Assembly (NCBI GenBank): GCA_917880885.1
Contig: OU862910.1
Coordinates: 22,518,710-22,582,709 of the forward strand
DNA: 64,000 nt
DNA from: Limnephilus marmoratus
Taxonomy: Eukaryota; Arthropoda; Insecta; Trichoptera; Limnephilidae
Reading direction: 5' to 3'
In this document: positions 1 to 12,400 of the stretch, piece after piece
How positions within the stretch are numbered: the first letter of the stretch is position 1
Layout of the letters: the number at the start of each line of letters is the position of its first letter
Position numbers and translations under genes: made by a program
Notes under the pieces: generated by a model
What the model was told of the DNA's origin: nothing
Database searches by the model: none
The model's input: the letters and a program-made list of their open reading frames with translations, nothing else

Positions 1-134
1 CACCGTCAAGACCTAGAAAAACCTTAAATCACGAACCCGGACACCACTGGAGCGAACCATTTGGGATGACCTGTAGCAGAGGTGTTGGTTATCCAACAAA
101 TGGTTGGGTAACGGTACCCATACCCGCCTCCCGT
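1..134 (-). repeat. SINE-A copy, 5' head only, cut by window edge
   Basis: Read on the minus strand this is the head of the SINE-A family: a GGCGGGTATGGGTACC start, then the block corresponding to CCAACACCTCTGC, then the CCCGGGTTCATG region in degraded form, then the AGGTCTTG segment at the window edge. The body and tail lie outside the window. Matches the heads at 9035, 17825, 24296, 49307, 54117 and 62952. Confidence 0.8.
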
Positions 135-320
135 ATTGATAACGAACGTAATATTATAATAAATACGCACCTGATTCTTATTTTCAGTACATACGAGTAT
201 AATGAATTTATGCCGCCTTTCTTACAATAGTTGGTGGTGTAATGGTCAGCATAATAATTACCTTCCAAGCAAATGATCAACGTTCGATTCTCCCATGTGA
301 CTTTTTTTTAATTTTAAATT
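135..320. other. no recognised feature
   Basis: AT-rich sequence between SINE-A and a Penelope-like fragment. Only short chance ORFs; nothing recognised. Confidence 0.5.
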
Positions 321-437
321 TATTTTTGTTTTTAGTTTTTGGGATATTATGCCGTGTTGTGCTACCTCCTTCTTTAGCCAACGTTTTAATACAACATTTC
401 AACAAAATACTTTTGGCCGTGAAAATCTAAAATCGTA
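321..437 (-). mobile_element. Penelope-like element end fragment, without ribozyme core
   Basis: On the minus strand, 386-321 reads AAACGTTGGCTAAAGAAGG followed by a GGTAG, CAACACGGCATAA and AAACAAAAAT series. This matches about 60 nt directly after the hammerhead-like core at 45141-45181. The similarity starts at AAACGTT, next to the expected self-cleavage position, and the ribozyme core itself is absent here. The adjacent block 404-437 (ATACTTTTGGCCGTG, then AAAATCT) recurs at 45235-45268, but there it lies in the opposite relation to the Penelope part. This suggests an inverted or composite insertion. Family assignment is inference. Confidence 0.55.
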
Positions 438-3420
438 TTTAAATTTATTATTTCGGCTTTTATTTATTAGGTGTTTATTAAAAACAATTATTTAATATCC
501 AGCGATTTCATACGCTAGTTTTACATAATGTAAAATCTTTAATGTTTGAGTAGGAATCTATGTAAACTACTATTAAGTACCTACCTGGGTACCTATTTCC
601 TAAGAAAAAATTGACAAAAAAACATACCAATCTATTATTTTAGTATGTTTGTTCGTAATTAATCTGCCTTTATGAAGCTTGTTGTTTATAATGTATGTCA
701 TAAGTAATAAAGTTACGTTTCTTATTAATTAGCAAGAACAAGAATTATGTCAATGTTCTTATAAGGAACATTACGTGGAGAAACTTCCGCCTCTTCAGTG
801 ATATATTTTATTATTGCAATCTCAGAACGGCAGCTGTTGCTCGGTGCATGTGAACTTATTCTCAGTAGAATTAATGCCTTAACATACCCAGTCAGTTTAA
901 TGAAGATCTCTCTGTCTTCAATAACGTGATATCGTTTTAATGATAGAAATAATATCATACTTATTTCACATTCTAATCGTGTGTATAAAATCGTGATGTT
1001 CATTTGGTTCATGTTTAATCGAAATTAATGTTAAAATGGCTAAAAAATCTTAACAAAGAGTAAAGTGGAAATTCAAGTAGCAAAAACGTTTGAACATTAA
1101 GTTCTGGCGTCGTAAAGTTCGCACAAGTAAAGTTTTCTGTTGATGCAACTATTATCAGCTCGCAGAGAACTTTTTTCGAGATCCTTTACACTTTCACAAT
1201 CATCCATTTGAAATCCATCCATAAGTTAGCGGTACATAATATTATTTTATTATATTACAGTGTTAAGGGATGTACATGACTTATTTTAACCAGTGATTCC
1301 TGACATTATTTGCAGCAAAAAACCTTAGTCAAATTTTGGTCCCCGATGACATATTTGATGCTTATTTTCGATTTAAAACTTTTTAAAAATCGGCAGATAT
1401 TTGACAGTTAGGATTGGGGTGAGGGGTTTGGCTGTTTCGGAGTTATCAGTGACGACATGTGGAAGACAAAAAAATTGAAAAAAATAACGTAAAAAGGTCA
1501 CCGGAGACAGAAATTTCATTAGCATATCGACCCTTTGGAATAACAGTGTTCCGTTGTCGCGGTAACGTCATGCGATTATAAACTCTAAAGCAGTTTACTA
1601 TAAATTGACACATGTAGAAAATTTTTCAAAATTATCGCTGAAATCTCGAGTTAAATCAGGTAGTAAAATTATTTTTTTAGCCATCGTATATGAAACACGA
1701 AAATTTCTAATAGGTTTGAACGCGGAACAGAAATACAGTATCAATTACATATTTTCAAGGTCTAGGATAATAGGTCTAGAGACATTGGCGAAATGCAAAC
1801 CGGTTAGCCAAAATTGAAGTCATCTTTCAAGCGTCATAGAAAACCCGATGATGTAACGAAAATGACGATCGATACGTACAAGTTTAAAAAATGATTCATT
1901 AAATAATAACGTAGTAAGTTCTGGATTCTTGAATGGATGACAAGTGCATGGAGTAAACACACACATGAATGAATTATTCCGGACTACAACTGGCTTTGTC
2001 ACCAACAATGTGGAATTGTTATAATTGTCATCTAAATATAGCGGAACGAGAGCATTGTGTGCCAATCGTTCATAAGATCAAGTGGTACAACTGCTGAGTT
2101 GTATACGTATCCTCACATGACTCTAAACAAGCATTACGCAATTATTAATTGAAATTGATCATGTCACCTATATACCTCATCTAATATATATAATTGTGGG
2201 GTTCTATTGTTTCTTCTGATGAATAATACTTCTCAGATGATTGGAAGTTTCAAAGGTGTTCTGTTCGTTTGGTTACGAGTCGTATTTATTTTCGTCTTTT
2301 TTACAGTGAATATTTTACTGGATGAAACTTATTATAATGGATACTTTGTGTTTATCTGAGGCATTGGAACTAATCACTGAAGGAGCCCAGCTGTCGATTG
2401 TATATGATCGGCTATTTCCGTGACCGTTCGGGTATTGGACCCGAACAACCAAGACTAACAGGTGACTTTCTCATATAGCACAACTTTACTGACCACTGTT
2501 AAGGCACCTGAAAACTATTTATAATTACCTACACTTACAACATCCGTTAAAAGACATTGAAAATACATACATATTCACACTACAATTCAAAAATACATTA
2601 AGAAAACATGCATCTTAGCATGAGCTTTGACTTATCTTTGACTTTGAATTATCTGAAAGTTGGCTGTTGGAACTGTGACGTTACCATTTTTCAAGAATTT
2701 GTTAGGTTAAGGGAAGTGAGAAATGTAAAGGAGAAGCGAAAGAGGAAGTTGGCCTCGTATATCTAGCTATCCCGATTCAAATATTGCTTAAGCAAGTGGT
2801 CTCTCAACAGAAAAAAAATAAAATTTCATTCCTTCTACCCTTGGGAATATAAATTTATATGTATATTTTTTAAATATGTATATAAATATAAATTTACCCA
2901 ATCCGGGATTTGCACTCTGAATTTACATGATTTTTTTCGTAACTCTGAGAACTTCACGCCCATCGTCATGCCAATGTAACATGTATTGTTCTAAATTATA
3001 CTGCGATTACGACGTGGATACTCGTAAATCAGTTTCACACATCCAATTAACAAATCGTTGTCGGATCTCCGAAATCTTCTTCATTGATCGGAGAAATCCT
3101 TCGTTAACGCACATAAATCATTATATCGTGCCAAGCGTAGAGCCTTCGGTACTCTCACGTCGAATGCTCGTACGTCGATACACCTTTGGGGCTGTCACGT
3201 CCGTCTACCTTAAAAGCTCTTGACATTTCGTTCCTTCCCGCTGTGTGTTCATCACCAAGGATAATATAATATGTAGCAGCGTTTCCGTACTCGGCCCAAC
3301 CTTTTCTTCCGCCCACACCAAAACCCATAACTTATTTATTATGAAACAAGATGCATAATTTTAAGCGTTATAATAATTAGTTTTATGAGATATCTACGCC
3401 TGTTTCTCGCGTATATATAA
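438..3420. other. long stretch without recognised genes
   Basis: AT-rich, non-coding on all six frames apart from short ORFs (longest about 98 codons at 2927-3223) with no recognisable domain. No tRNA, rRNA or clear transposon end was seen. Probably intronic or intergenic. Confidence 0.5.
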
Positions 3421-3673
3421 TCTTACTTAATATTATAAATGCGAGAGTTTGTATGGATGGTGTGTTTATTACTCTTTCACGCAAAAACTAATGAATGGAT
3501 TTTAATGAAACTTTACATTATATATTATAATGTACCTCATACATCAGAATAACATTTAGGATATAATTTATAGCTAGGAACGGGACGCGGGAGGGGAACT
3601 GGGACGCACGCGAAAGTTGATTCAGAGAGAAACGATGTATTTCTTCGAATAATGCATGCCAGGAACCAGCTAG
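3421..3673 (+). mobile_element. short non-autonomous Helitron
   Basis: It begins TCTTACTTAATATTATAAAT and ends CAGCTAG, inserted between A and T (A before TC, T after CTAG). These are the Helitron rules: 5' TC, 3' CTRR, A/T target, no target duplication. The first 100 nt match the Helitron at 46197 (GTTTGTA, TTACTCTTTCA, AAAAACTA, GAATGGATTT). About 250 nt long, no coding capacity, so it would need a Rep/helicase supplied in trans. Confidence 0.75.
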
Positions 3674-3722
3674 TATGAAATAAATACAAAACAATTTTAT
3701 TAATTATCATCATTATAATCAT

Positions 3723-4109
3723 TGGTGACTTAGCAGGGCAAAATGAATATTGACAGACATGATAGCGATAGTGAAGTGATAGGTTTGTCTAGGTCTTGGC
3801 GGCCGATGCGTTTGTCCTACTTCATATCTACTGCATGGCCGGCCGGATGGAGAGAGATTGGTTGAGGGAGACCTAACCTAGACCTCTCTAGCTGGTTCCG
3901 CAGTTGGAGGGATGGATTCATACGTCCATCACTTCTAGGCACATTGACCTCCAGTTCCTACCCATCCCTCATACCCTTTTCCTTCCTAGATTTTTCTCTC
4001 CTTCCTTTCCCTAAAACGACCCTCCACACCGCATCCCCAAAGATGACATAGGCCCTGAGAGAAATTATATTCCTCAGGGCCTCCCGTGTGGAGCTAATGT
4101 AAAAAAAAT
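3723..4109 (+). repeat. SINE-A copy, head damaged
   Basis: It begins within the GGTGACTTAGCAGGG block and continues through GGTCTTGGCGGCCGATGCG, the CATACGTCCATCAC segment, the pyrimidine-rich stretch, and the terminal hairpin (GGCCCTGAGAG / CCTCAGGGCC) with tail ATGTAAAAAAAA at 4097-4109. The normal head is missing or diverged. Same strand and layout as the copies at 9035 and 17825. Confidence 0.8.
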
Positions 4110-4421
4110 TAAGTAAGACCAAAGTTTCCCCAAAACCTTCCACTCTAAAGTTTTGTCAAGTGAGATTCATGAACAACCTAACGTAAATTTAGACACTTCA
4201 CAGGAGCTCCCCTATCTGTATTACATTCTACTAGGGGGAACTATATCATAGCTATACGGTTGGGTGACGTTGGAGACGCGTTAAGGAAACGGTTGAAGGA
4301 CAGATTTTTTTTAAATGAGGAGCTTAAAGGAGCCAAGATTAAATGAGATAGGAAATAGTTGCTGAGTGCATAATAACTCGTAGAAACAACTCGTTCTCTT
4401 GCTGCTTTGCAACCTGTACCT

Positions 4422-4481
4422 TAAAGGATAAACCACACATAGCAATAGACTTAGCTATGGACTTACGTGGTTTATCCTTTA
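4422..4481. repeat. 60-nt hairpin-forming inverted repeat
   Basis: A 15-nt arm TAAAGGATAAACCAC (4422-4436) is exactly complementary to GTGGTTTATCCTTTA (4467-4481). Inside, CATAGC pairs with GCTATG around a loop of about 10 nt. The size and shape resemble a microRNA precursor, but short MITE remnants look the same. No homologue recognised. Confidence 0.6.
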
Positions 4482-6419
4482 CACTCTTTAGAGTACAGAA
4501 CTATGAATTGAACTGCTCTCGTCCGCTGAGTTTCTCTCTGATCTGTGCAGGGGATCAATGCTGCAAGTTCCTACTAAGCTTCCTAGAACTAGGTATACCA
4601 CTGTTTTGCGCATTAGTTATGACAATCGGTCTGTTAACAACACATTAATAAGGATAATCCTCTCTTCACTAGTAACTCTGTTCCACCTTTGAGCCACTGC
4701 AGATTATGCCACCAAGTAGTCTGAGAACAATCTGAGAACAAGAAATTATTTGAATAATGCAAGTAAACGTTGTTGGCCTGACTCAGGGCCAATCCATAGT
4801 CGGCATATTTCCCACATTATGTGCAAATCTCCCAATATGGTTTCTTCTGATTAATGGATCAATTATTTTACCGTTTTATTTTTCAGCGAAAGACTTGTCA
4901 TTAGTAAAATCATGCAATTTATGTAGAAATAGCATGAGTTTTGCATTGTCGTAATTTTTCAATGATTTCGTAAGAAAAAATGTTCACACCATTTTTGAAA
5001 ACTTTACTTAATGGGAAGGTCCGCGAGGACGCTATATTTATAGCCATTCATTAAAACTGCCATTTAAACAGAAATTTTAAAAGGTACGTAGTATGAAGTC
5101 TTCATATGAGTATGGAAACAGTAATTTCGTGTCCATAGCTACAAATAACTCCGTCATTTCGGCTAATCGCTGTTCGAAAAATTAGTCTTTCGAACAATTG
5201 ATTTCGAAAAATGAATTTGAAAAACATATGTGCTAAATACACACATGTTGGTTAGGCATTGCAATATGTTTTGTTTGTTCGAAAATTTAAATAAATATAC
5301 TTATATCACAAGGATGGTACTTACTCACTCTTTGGATTTAACAGAGACACCTAAATGGATAGTTTTTAAAAATAGAATCAAAACAAGAAAATAACTGACA
5401 TCGTCTGTTTTTATGGAAAATTTTCTTGTCATTGTGAAAAACTTATGAGTTGTGTATTAATTGACAAATCTCATCTCTTGTGCAAATTTTCAAGTCACAA
5501 AAGGATTGCACTGATTGAATTTAACTATTGGTTGGATGAAATTACGGAGACCTCCAAGCATCAAGATCTACAAAACAAGGTTGGTGGATCTGGTATCTTC
5601 CCTGGAGTTTTCTTTGTGCCATTGTTTGTGATGTATTTGTCCGCGCAAGTAGAATTTTCATAATCATAATTCTTGGGTATTAAGCCCAGAGGGTCTGGGG
5701 TTATTTATACACCTCAGGCTCGCATATTATAATGCACATGTGCTTGTACATATATGTGTATATTTAACTGCTAAAACCAGGAAGTTGTTTCAAATAACGG
5801 ATGTGCTGCGGAAAGAATAAGAGTTGCTAAATACTTTAGCGTTGTTAAATATGATGTTCGGCAATGAACCAAACACCTTAACGACACCTAACAAAGTTCC
5901 CGTGGGAGGATCAAAGAGCTTACAAACAACTGACAAGGTAGAGTCATCTTCTTTATTGTTGTAATAACAGTTCTAATGGAAACTTTACAACTATTTTGTA
6001 AGGTTAAACTCAACAAAGGACAGAAGCAAGACTTGGAACTGGCAATGAACCGATCACCTCCAAACGAACGCCCGGGGAACTACTTAGTAAAAAACCTGTC
6101 AATGATTCAAACATTCCATATCAGCATACGCCTGCTAGATCTCTTTTAAAACAAGAAATGACAAACGTATATATATGTATGTGTAAACCTAGGTGAAAAT
6201 AAAAATATTAAGCCGAATTTTCTGTTTTCAGATTTTCGATTGAGTTTTGCTAATATTGTCCATTTAATTAATTATTACAATTTGAGATTTTACTCATAAA
6301 GTTAAAAATAAATATTCATCCTAGAATTACAGAAAAGTCAATAGATCTCGCATATTAAAAATAAAATGGATAGTGACCGACCGAACATTCGGTTTCGGCA
6401 AGTTTCCCCAAAAAATCTA
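4482..6419. other. no recognised feature
   Basis: AT-rich sequence with short ORFs only (63-72 codons). No transposon end, splice-bounded exon or RNA gene identified. Confidence 0.5.
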
Positions 6420-6444
6420 GTTTCGGCAGAAAATCTGCCGAAAC
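6420..6444. repeat. perfect short inverted repeat
   Basis: GTTTCGGCAGA (6420-6430) pairs perfectly with TCTGCCGAAAC (6434-6444) across the loop AAA. Further GTTTCGGC / GAAACCG pieces lie within 60 nt on either side. This looks like the remains of a DNA-transposon end or MITE, but I cannot delimit an element. Confidence 0.55.
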
Positions 6445-6720
6445 CGAAACTTTTTTAGACATGTTAAAAATCGATTGTTTACTGTTATTTGGCTTATTTT
6501 TTATACTTATTCAGACAGTTAACACGTGTTAAATTAAATAAATAAAAAAAAAACTATGATTGAAGTAGACATGTGAAAAAATACTTTTTTTATTACTTCT
6601 GTAAAACAAACAAAATTTATAAAAAATAACAAAACATGTTAACTTCTTCTTGGAACTTCTCGATCGGCTGACTTCGGGTGAGTTCGTGGCTCTTATGTCA
6701 CCCGCCATCATCAGCAAATT

Positions 6721-6998
6721 ACTCAATTAATGAGGTCCTTCCTTTAAGTGTTGATTATTGACAAATGTTTGTTCTAAGAATTAGTTAACATGTTTATTAA
6801 TTTTGATTTGTTTTATAGCAGTAATATCAAAAAAATAAATATATATAAATATAATCCACTAATGTTTTTTTATTTCACGTATAAAAATAATTTTGTGATT
6901 GCAAACGCAAACGCAATAAAAATTAAAATACTCAATTAACGAGGTCCTTCCTTTATAATGTAAGTGATGATTATTGACAAATTTTTGTTCTAAGAAAT
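6721..6998. repeat. pair of ~65-bp direct repeats
   Basis: ACTCAATTAATGAGGTCCTT at 6721 recurs as ACTCAATTAACGAGGTCCTT at 6930. Both copies continue through CCTTTA, GATTATTGACAAAT and TTGTTCTAAGAA. The offset is 209 bp, and the second copy has about 8 extra bases. Either a tandem duplication of a ~209-bp unit or the ends of a small element. Confidence 0.7.
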
Positions 6999-7429
6999 TT
7001 GTCAATAGTTTCTTATGAACTTATAAGAAAGAGACGGCTTATACCTCTTTTGTTTAGATCCTATTGGGTATTTATAGATGCATTAAGTATACACGTAAGG
7101 AATATGGAAGTTGTAACAGTAACTTTAAAATACTAAAATATTTTGATTACATACTTAACAAGGCTGAAAGTTTGAGGTTATTATTTCCATATTTTCCTGG
7201 TTTTAATATCTTAACATGTTGACACCTAAAGTTTTCAGTTTATTTAAATTAATATATAATAAAATTAAAGTTGCAAATGTTACTTTTAAGTTTGCCGTTT
7301 TAACTATTTTGACCATAACATGTTCAACTAAAATCTCTATCATTCTTAAATTGAAAGGCGAATAGTCGCCACAATTACATTCAAAGTTCAAAGTTTGAAA
7401 CTTCCTAGAAGAATATATGGGCGCAAAGT

Positions 7430-7735
7430 AGGAGCTTGTCTCCGCGCGGAATGCCCGCAGGACAAGCGGGAGTCCCGGCCTACGCCTTTCAGGACAGGCA
7501 GGAAAAGGCCGTAGGTACCGGGTACCGTGCTGCGCGCTCTTGAGACCGGCGCGGCGTCGCGGTGGGGGAAAAGCGCGGCGCCCGCCACACTCGCCCCACC
7601 CGGCTAGCTTCAGTGTCGCTCTGACAGTCGCCCGGGCAGGCCGTTCAACGCCGCGTAGGCTCTCGAAAGCCATCGAAGTGCGTATCCCAAATAAGCATTC
7701 AAACAAACCCGTTCGCGAAGTTCACCCGCGTTTCA
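7430..7735 (+). promoter_or_regulatory. CpG-rich island, probable promoter
   Basis: About 300 bp that are strikingly GC- and CpG-rich (CGCGCGG, GGCGCGGCGTCGCGG, GCGCGGCGCCCGCC) in a window that is otherwise about two-thirds AT. An arthropod-type initiator TCAGT occurs at about 7604, with another at 7763. ORFs on both strands here (167 and 79 codons) come from the lack of stop codons in GC-rich DNA and show no domain. The + direction is inferred from the downstream donor at 8104. A GC-rich repeat or contaminant insert is the alternative. Confidence 0.45.
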
Positions 7736-8103
7736 TACACGCTTTTCCGGTACATACCTTATTCAGTGATTTTTTTTGACACGCTGAAATATTTCCTGAA
7801 ATTGTGAAAGTCTACATGTATTTACTTGTTGAACCATCGATTCCGAAGTGCGTGAGTTCCGTGGTGTTTCGAACATATTGAACTTTTGTTTATGAAGGGT
7901 GAATGGGTGTTACTAGCGTAAATATAATATACATTGAGCGAGTGTGGCTTGAAAACTATTATTGACTTTTTTGTGCAACAGATGTGTGCGGTCGGTATTT
8001 TGTAAAAAGTCGTTTAAAGGTGCTTTGACAGGTGACAATACAAGTATTAAGGATAGATACACGAAAAAGCAGCTTGCGTCAAGAAATTTACTTCAATTAA
8101 TCG
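7604..8103 (+). other. putative non-coding first exon ending at a GTAAGA donor
   Basis: Downstream of the CpG island the sequence stays only moderately AT-rich until ATTAATCG at 8103, followed by GTAAGATTTTTTTT, a strong splice-donor match. Short ORFs (for example 7962-8174) run over the donor and are not convincing proteins. I infer a 5'UTR exon. It could be the start of the gene whose coding exon lies at 57725, but no connection is shown. RNA data would decide. Confidence 0.3.
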
Positions 8104-8937
8104 GTAAGATTTTTTTTGTTATTTTTATTTTTGGCCTAAAATCAACTATAAAAAATAGTGAAAGTAAGTATTAGAAGAGTGGAAATGTGACAAAATAATA
8201 ACCTTTTGTAAATTGTCTAAAATTGTAGTATGAAGTTAGAGCTTTTACGTAGGTACTAAGTAGCTATGTAGATTGTACCTATCGTAGGTCGTGCTCACAA
8301 AGCTTTTCAACATAAGGGATGCGTTTATTCAGATTTTTCAGCCGTTTAAGAAAAGTTGTATTCTTTGGGTTTTCATGACAAAAAGTGTATTTTCTTTCAT
8401 TTTTACAAATTAAGTTCCGCGATATGATGGTAAAACATGCTGAAATTGTTGAAACCCCCCTTCTCTCTAAAATATTTTCAGTAGTTGCAGTAATTGTGTG
8501 TGTTGCGAACCGCATTCCTCATACCTAGGTGCCCGTTAGCATTGTTATAGTAATTACAGTATCAAACGCCCAATCTATGCAGACGTCCTTGTGGCCAACA
8601 TATTCCATATCCTGAATTCCGACAAGCCCGAGCCTTGCGTCTCTATAACAGCCGAGAAAGTTGAACGGCAGAGTACGGACTGAACCTTGAGATTACGTTA
8701 CATTAACTAAAGCAATTATAACGAATTTAGTTCGGCGCTAACAGGAATTTGGGCGGACCAATTGATATGAAACTGAATGTCCTAGGAATTATAAATTTAT
8801 ATGCGACTTAATTCTCCCCTAAATATTATTTATTTTTAATAAATTCAAATTTAATTTAATACTGGTATCATAAAACATTTTTTTCGTGAAAAAAATTTAT
8901 TATGTTTGCATCCACATTTTGGGAATTTCTTAAAGCT
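8104..8937. other. no recognised feature
   Basis: If the 8104 donor is real, this is the beginning of an intron. No repeats recognised here; the 8580-8760 part is more GC-balanced than its surroundings. Confidence 0.4.
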
Positions 8938-9010
8938 GAGAAAAGTGGGGGGAGGAAGTATATGGGAGGAGTGGGGTTAGGAAGTATCTGGCTGTTCATA
9001 TCTGTTCACT
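8938..9010 (-). repeat. degenerate SINE-B fragment
   Basis: AGTGGGGGGAGGAAGTAT and AAGTATCTGGCTGTTCA followed by TCTGTTCAC resemble the minus strand of SINE-B at 24540-24600 (GTGGGGAAGTACCTGGCTATT, then CAGATCTGGTC). Only about 70 nt is comparable. Confidence 0.4.
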
Positions 9011-9034
9011 ATACTTCGATATAACTTAAGCTTC

Positions 9035-9440
9035 AATTTGGAAGGCGGGTAAGGCTACCGCCGCCCCGGGAACCATTTAATGGTTAACCAACACCTCTGC
9101 TATAGGTCACCCTAAATGGTTCGCCACGTTTGGTGTCTTAGCAGGGGTGCCCGGGTTCATGGGTGAGGTTTGCACAGCACTTGGCGGCCGATGCGTCCAC
9201 CAACCTGCAGGATAGAGAGACTGGTCAAGGGAGGTCTTTTTCTCTAAATCAATCACCTTGCTTCCGTCACTCCTTGACATACTGACACCCAGATTCCTAC
9301 CCACCCCTCATACCTATTTCCTTCCCAGAACTTCCTCTCCTTCCTTTTCCTTAAAAAAACTCCACACATCATCCCCTAAGATGACAAAGGCCCCGAGGGG
9401 AATTATTTTTCTCAGGGCCTCCTGTGTAGAGCTAATGTAA
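9035..9440 (+). repeat. SINE-A copy
   Basis: The head begins near CAATTTGGAAGGCGGG, then ACCGCCGCCCCGGGAACC, CCAACACCTCTGC, GGTTCGCCACGTTTGGTG, GTGCCCGGGTTCATGGG, GGCGGCCGATGCGTCC and the pyrimidine-rich ACTTCCTCTCCTTCC. It ends with the hairpin (GGCCCCGAGG / TCTCAGGGCC) and ATGTAAAA. It lacks part of the middle segment found at 17825 and 62519. Confidence 0.85.
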
Positions 9441-12400
9441 AATAAAGCATTTAAATCATCATTTCTCGTCGGGGCGATACTGAGATTGTGGAACCTCACG
9501 ATTTCACAGGTTTATATTATTTTCAAACTATCTGAGGCTTTTCACGTTATTGCAAAATAAGTGTATGTTTGCCTGGCGTTTATTGGAACCACAATGCGAT
9601 TGAACACTTTCTAAGTAAGTCCTTTTCAATATAATTTTCTCTTTGTCAATCTCCTATTTCTCAAGTATTACAAAGACGCGTGTCGTAACAGCCACCGTGT
9701 TCTCACTACGATATACACGTGATATGGCACGTTAGTTAGAACTTACTTCATTGTTATTTCAGGCAGCCGGCTACTTTATTTCACACGGCGTTTGCATCAG
9801 TATTCACATCCATTAAAATAAACTGATATTATTTTAAAGTAAAGTCTCTGGCCGAAATTTTACTGTTGTCATGGTGGCCTTACGCCCGAAGTTACTCATT
9901 GAGCACGCCGAGTCAAACCGATTTGAAACTGTTGTCAATCAGCCTTGGTGCAGACAAATTTAATTCCTCGGCCGAGAATTAATTAACTTTCCGTGTAGAC
10001 GTCAGATGCGATAAAAAAATCACGGTCAGTGAAAATTAGCAAATAAATTAACGAAAGCTTGAGTCGATCGATGGTCACCGAAAATCACTGAAGCAATTAA
10101 ATGCGTCAGAAACGTGAACATGATCCGAACTCTGTACGTACAGATTTGTAAGCTGATATAAATCGTTTTGTTAAATAAACATTTGAAATATGTTGTCTCG
10201 TTTTCAATTTATTATTTCTGCCAAACCAGCGTAATGAACGTAGTTGTCAACTAAAATTATAAATTATTTAGTTTGTTTCTTTAAATCTGTCTATCAGCTT
10301 AGGAAGCACCCTTCATTTCAATGTTAGTTTAATTTAATATATTTAATATGTTTAATTTAATATGTATACAGTAAAAATGCCGCTTTGTACAAACGTGGAA
10401 TCATCCACTTAGTTGGAAAATCGATTTTTCAAAATGAAATGAAGTAAATGCTTCAGTGTACAAAGGTGAACAAATAGCCCATGCATTTAATAGATTTCGA
10501 GTACAATATTAATTACACTGAAGAAGCGTGTGTGGAAAACCGATACGGCGAGAGACACGTATAAACTCGCCAACTACCTACCCGTTTAGAAAGTACACAA
10601 GAGTTACTTGGACTTCCAGATACGACAGGCATTGCATACGATACAGACTTCATAGGCACTTACATTATTATATGCAAGCATGAAGCAACAATGCTTATTT
10701 TTTATGTCCCAGTGTAATCTAGGCGCGTGATTATTGATTAAATGGGTACTGTACTCCAGGAAACCCAGCATGCTCAGGAAAATATGTTTTATTCCTTGCA
10801 CGTCAACAAATGCTGTAGCACTTTATACAAAATACAAAGATTATAAATGAAGAATGCACGATCTTAATCGGGCTGTAATTTTGTTTTGTTTTATTTAGAA
10901 CACTGTTTTGTTATTATTATTATTAGAGTATTCTTGTTTTTGGAGATAGAGACAAGAAAAACAGCGACCAAAAAGTATGGCCCCAAAAAACCAATGTTTT
11001 GTTCAGTACAAACGAAATATATAAAGGACAAAAATGCTGTGGGCCCGGTGTCATTCCCCCAACCGCATTTTTTCATTCGATCTGTAGCCCTGTATTATGT
11101 TTTCGATGAACATTCATTTTTTTGTTGCGGCTCGTGTGTTTTCTTGATCTTCCTGTATTTGTTAAATTTTTTTTAAAGTTACTACTCCTGACAGCATTGA
11201 AGTTTATTTTACTACCACTGCAAATATTAAGCAGCCAATAGCCCACTGTTTACTAAACTACAACTCTACCTGCATAGCTCACTTCACACAGAACCTATAG
11301 ATACTGAAACTCAGAAGCGAAATTCTGAAATTTACGAGTAACTTGCTTGTTTATCCCATGATCCATGATCCCAAAAGCAATGAGGTGATCTTTTATGTGC
11401 ATTGTAAAACTTTTGAACATAATCTAGCAATAACGGTGTGCTTCTGCCTCGAGATCGTAAATATTACACCTCTGAACCGTAGGTACATTCAAAGCAATAA
11501 ATTATATTACATTAATTTATATATTTAGCTTTTCGCGGGAATAATAAAACGTGTTAACTGATCACGATTTCATCTGTTAAAAAACGAAAGCGCGATTTAC
11601 ACTTTCTCGAGTTTTGGCTCAGTTTTATTTTAATTTCTTTTATGGACTTGATAAATGAACCATTCTTCGTTTAAAAAATGATTTCGGAGAAACTTATTCC
11701 TATTGATTCACAGAGATTAAAATGAGATAATTATAAAATATACCACTGAATGTAAACAAATTGAGATTGATTTCAAATATGGCTCAGATTTAAACTTATT
11801 TCTGAACAAAATTGATCCATTTAATAATTTTGAACCATTTAAAATTTGCATTTAATACCGCACATGGTACCTACCTAATTATTATTTGTAATAATATACA
11901 TTTATTCGGAATGCGTTGGTGTACCTACTACAAAAATCCAGTGCACTTACGACCGAAATTTTATTTTAATTAACTTGAATATAATATGCATAATATTTTG
12001 GACACACCAAAATGACGGGTTTTTTTTTATTACCAGTAAATAATTGACTGAGATAAATCTAGAGCTTCTGAGATTCGTTATTTATTGCTCGTTAGTTGGG
12101 CATTATAAACTTTAGATGACTTTAAAAAAAGAGTCTAGATTTACAACAACATTACCGAAACAATTTTATCTTGTTGATTTTTTGACAAATGAAAACCACA
12201 ATAATTTGGCATTTGTCATATTTTCGGACAGATAAATTATTATTTCTAAGCTCCATGCAAAATTATGTTGTGAGGTTGAAATAGCTACATTAAGAAATGT
12301 CATGTATACAAATGCAATGTGTGCTTGTGTGTCAAATAAAATGTGCAAATTTCATGAAGCTAGAGTTGACTGTTCGAGAGATTTTCCTGAGACAAACCGA

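Noticed and set aside
7203..7779. ORFs of 167 and 79 codons across the CpG island as protein-coding genes
   Set aside because: They overlap on opposite strands, exist because GC-rich DNA lacks stop codons, are arginine/proline-rich without domain structure, and one runs far into AT-rich low-complexity sequence.
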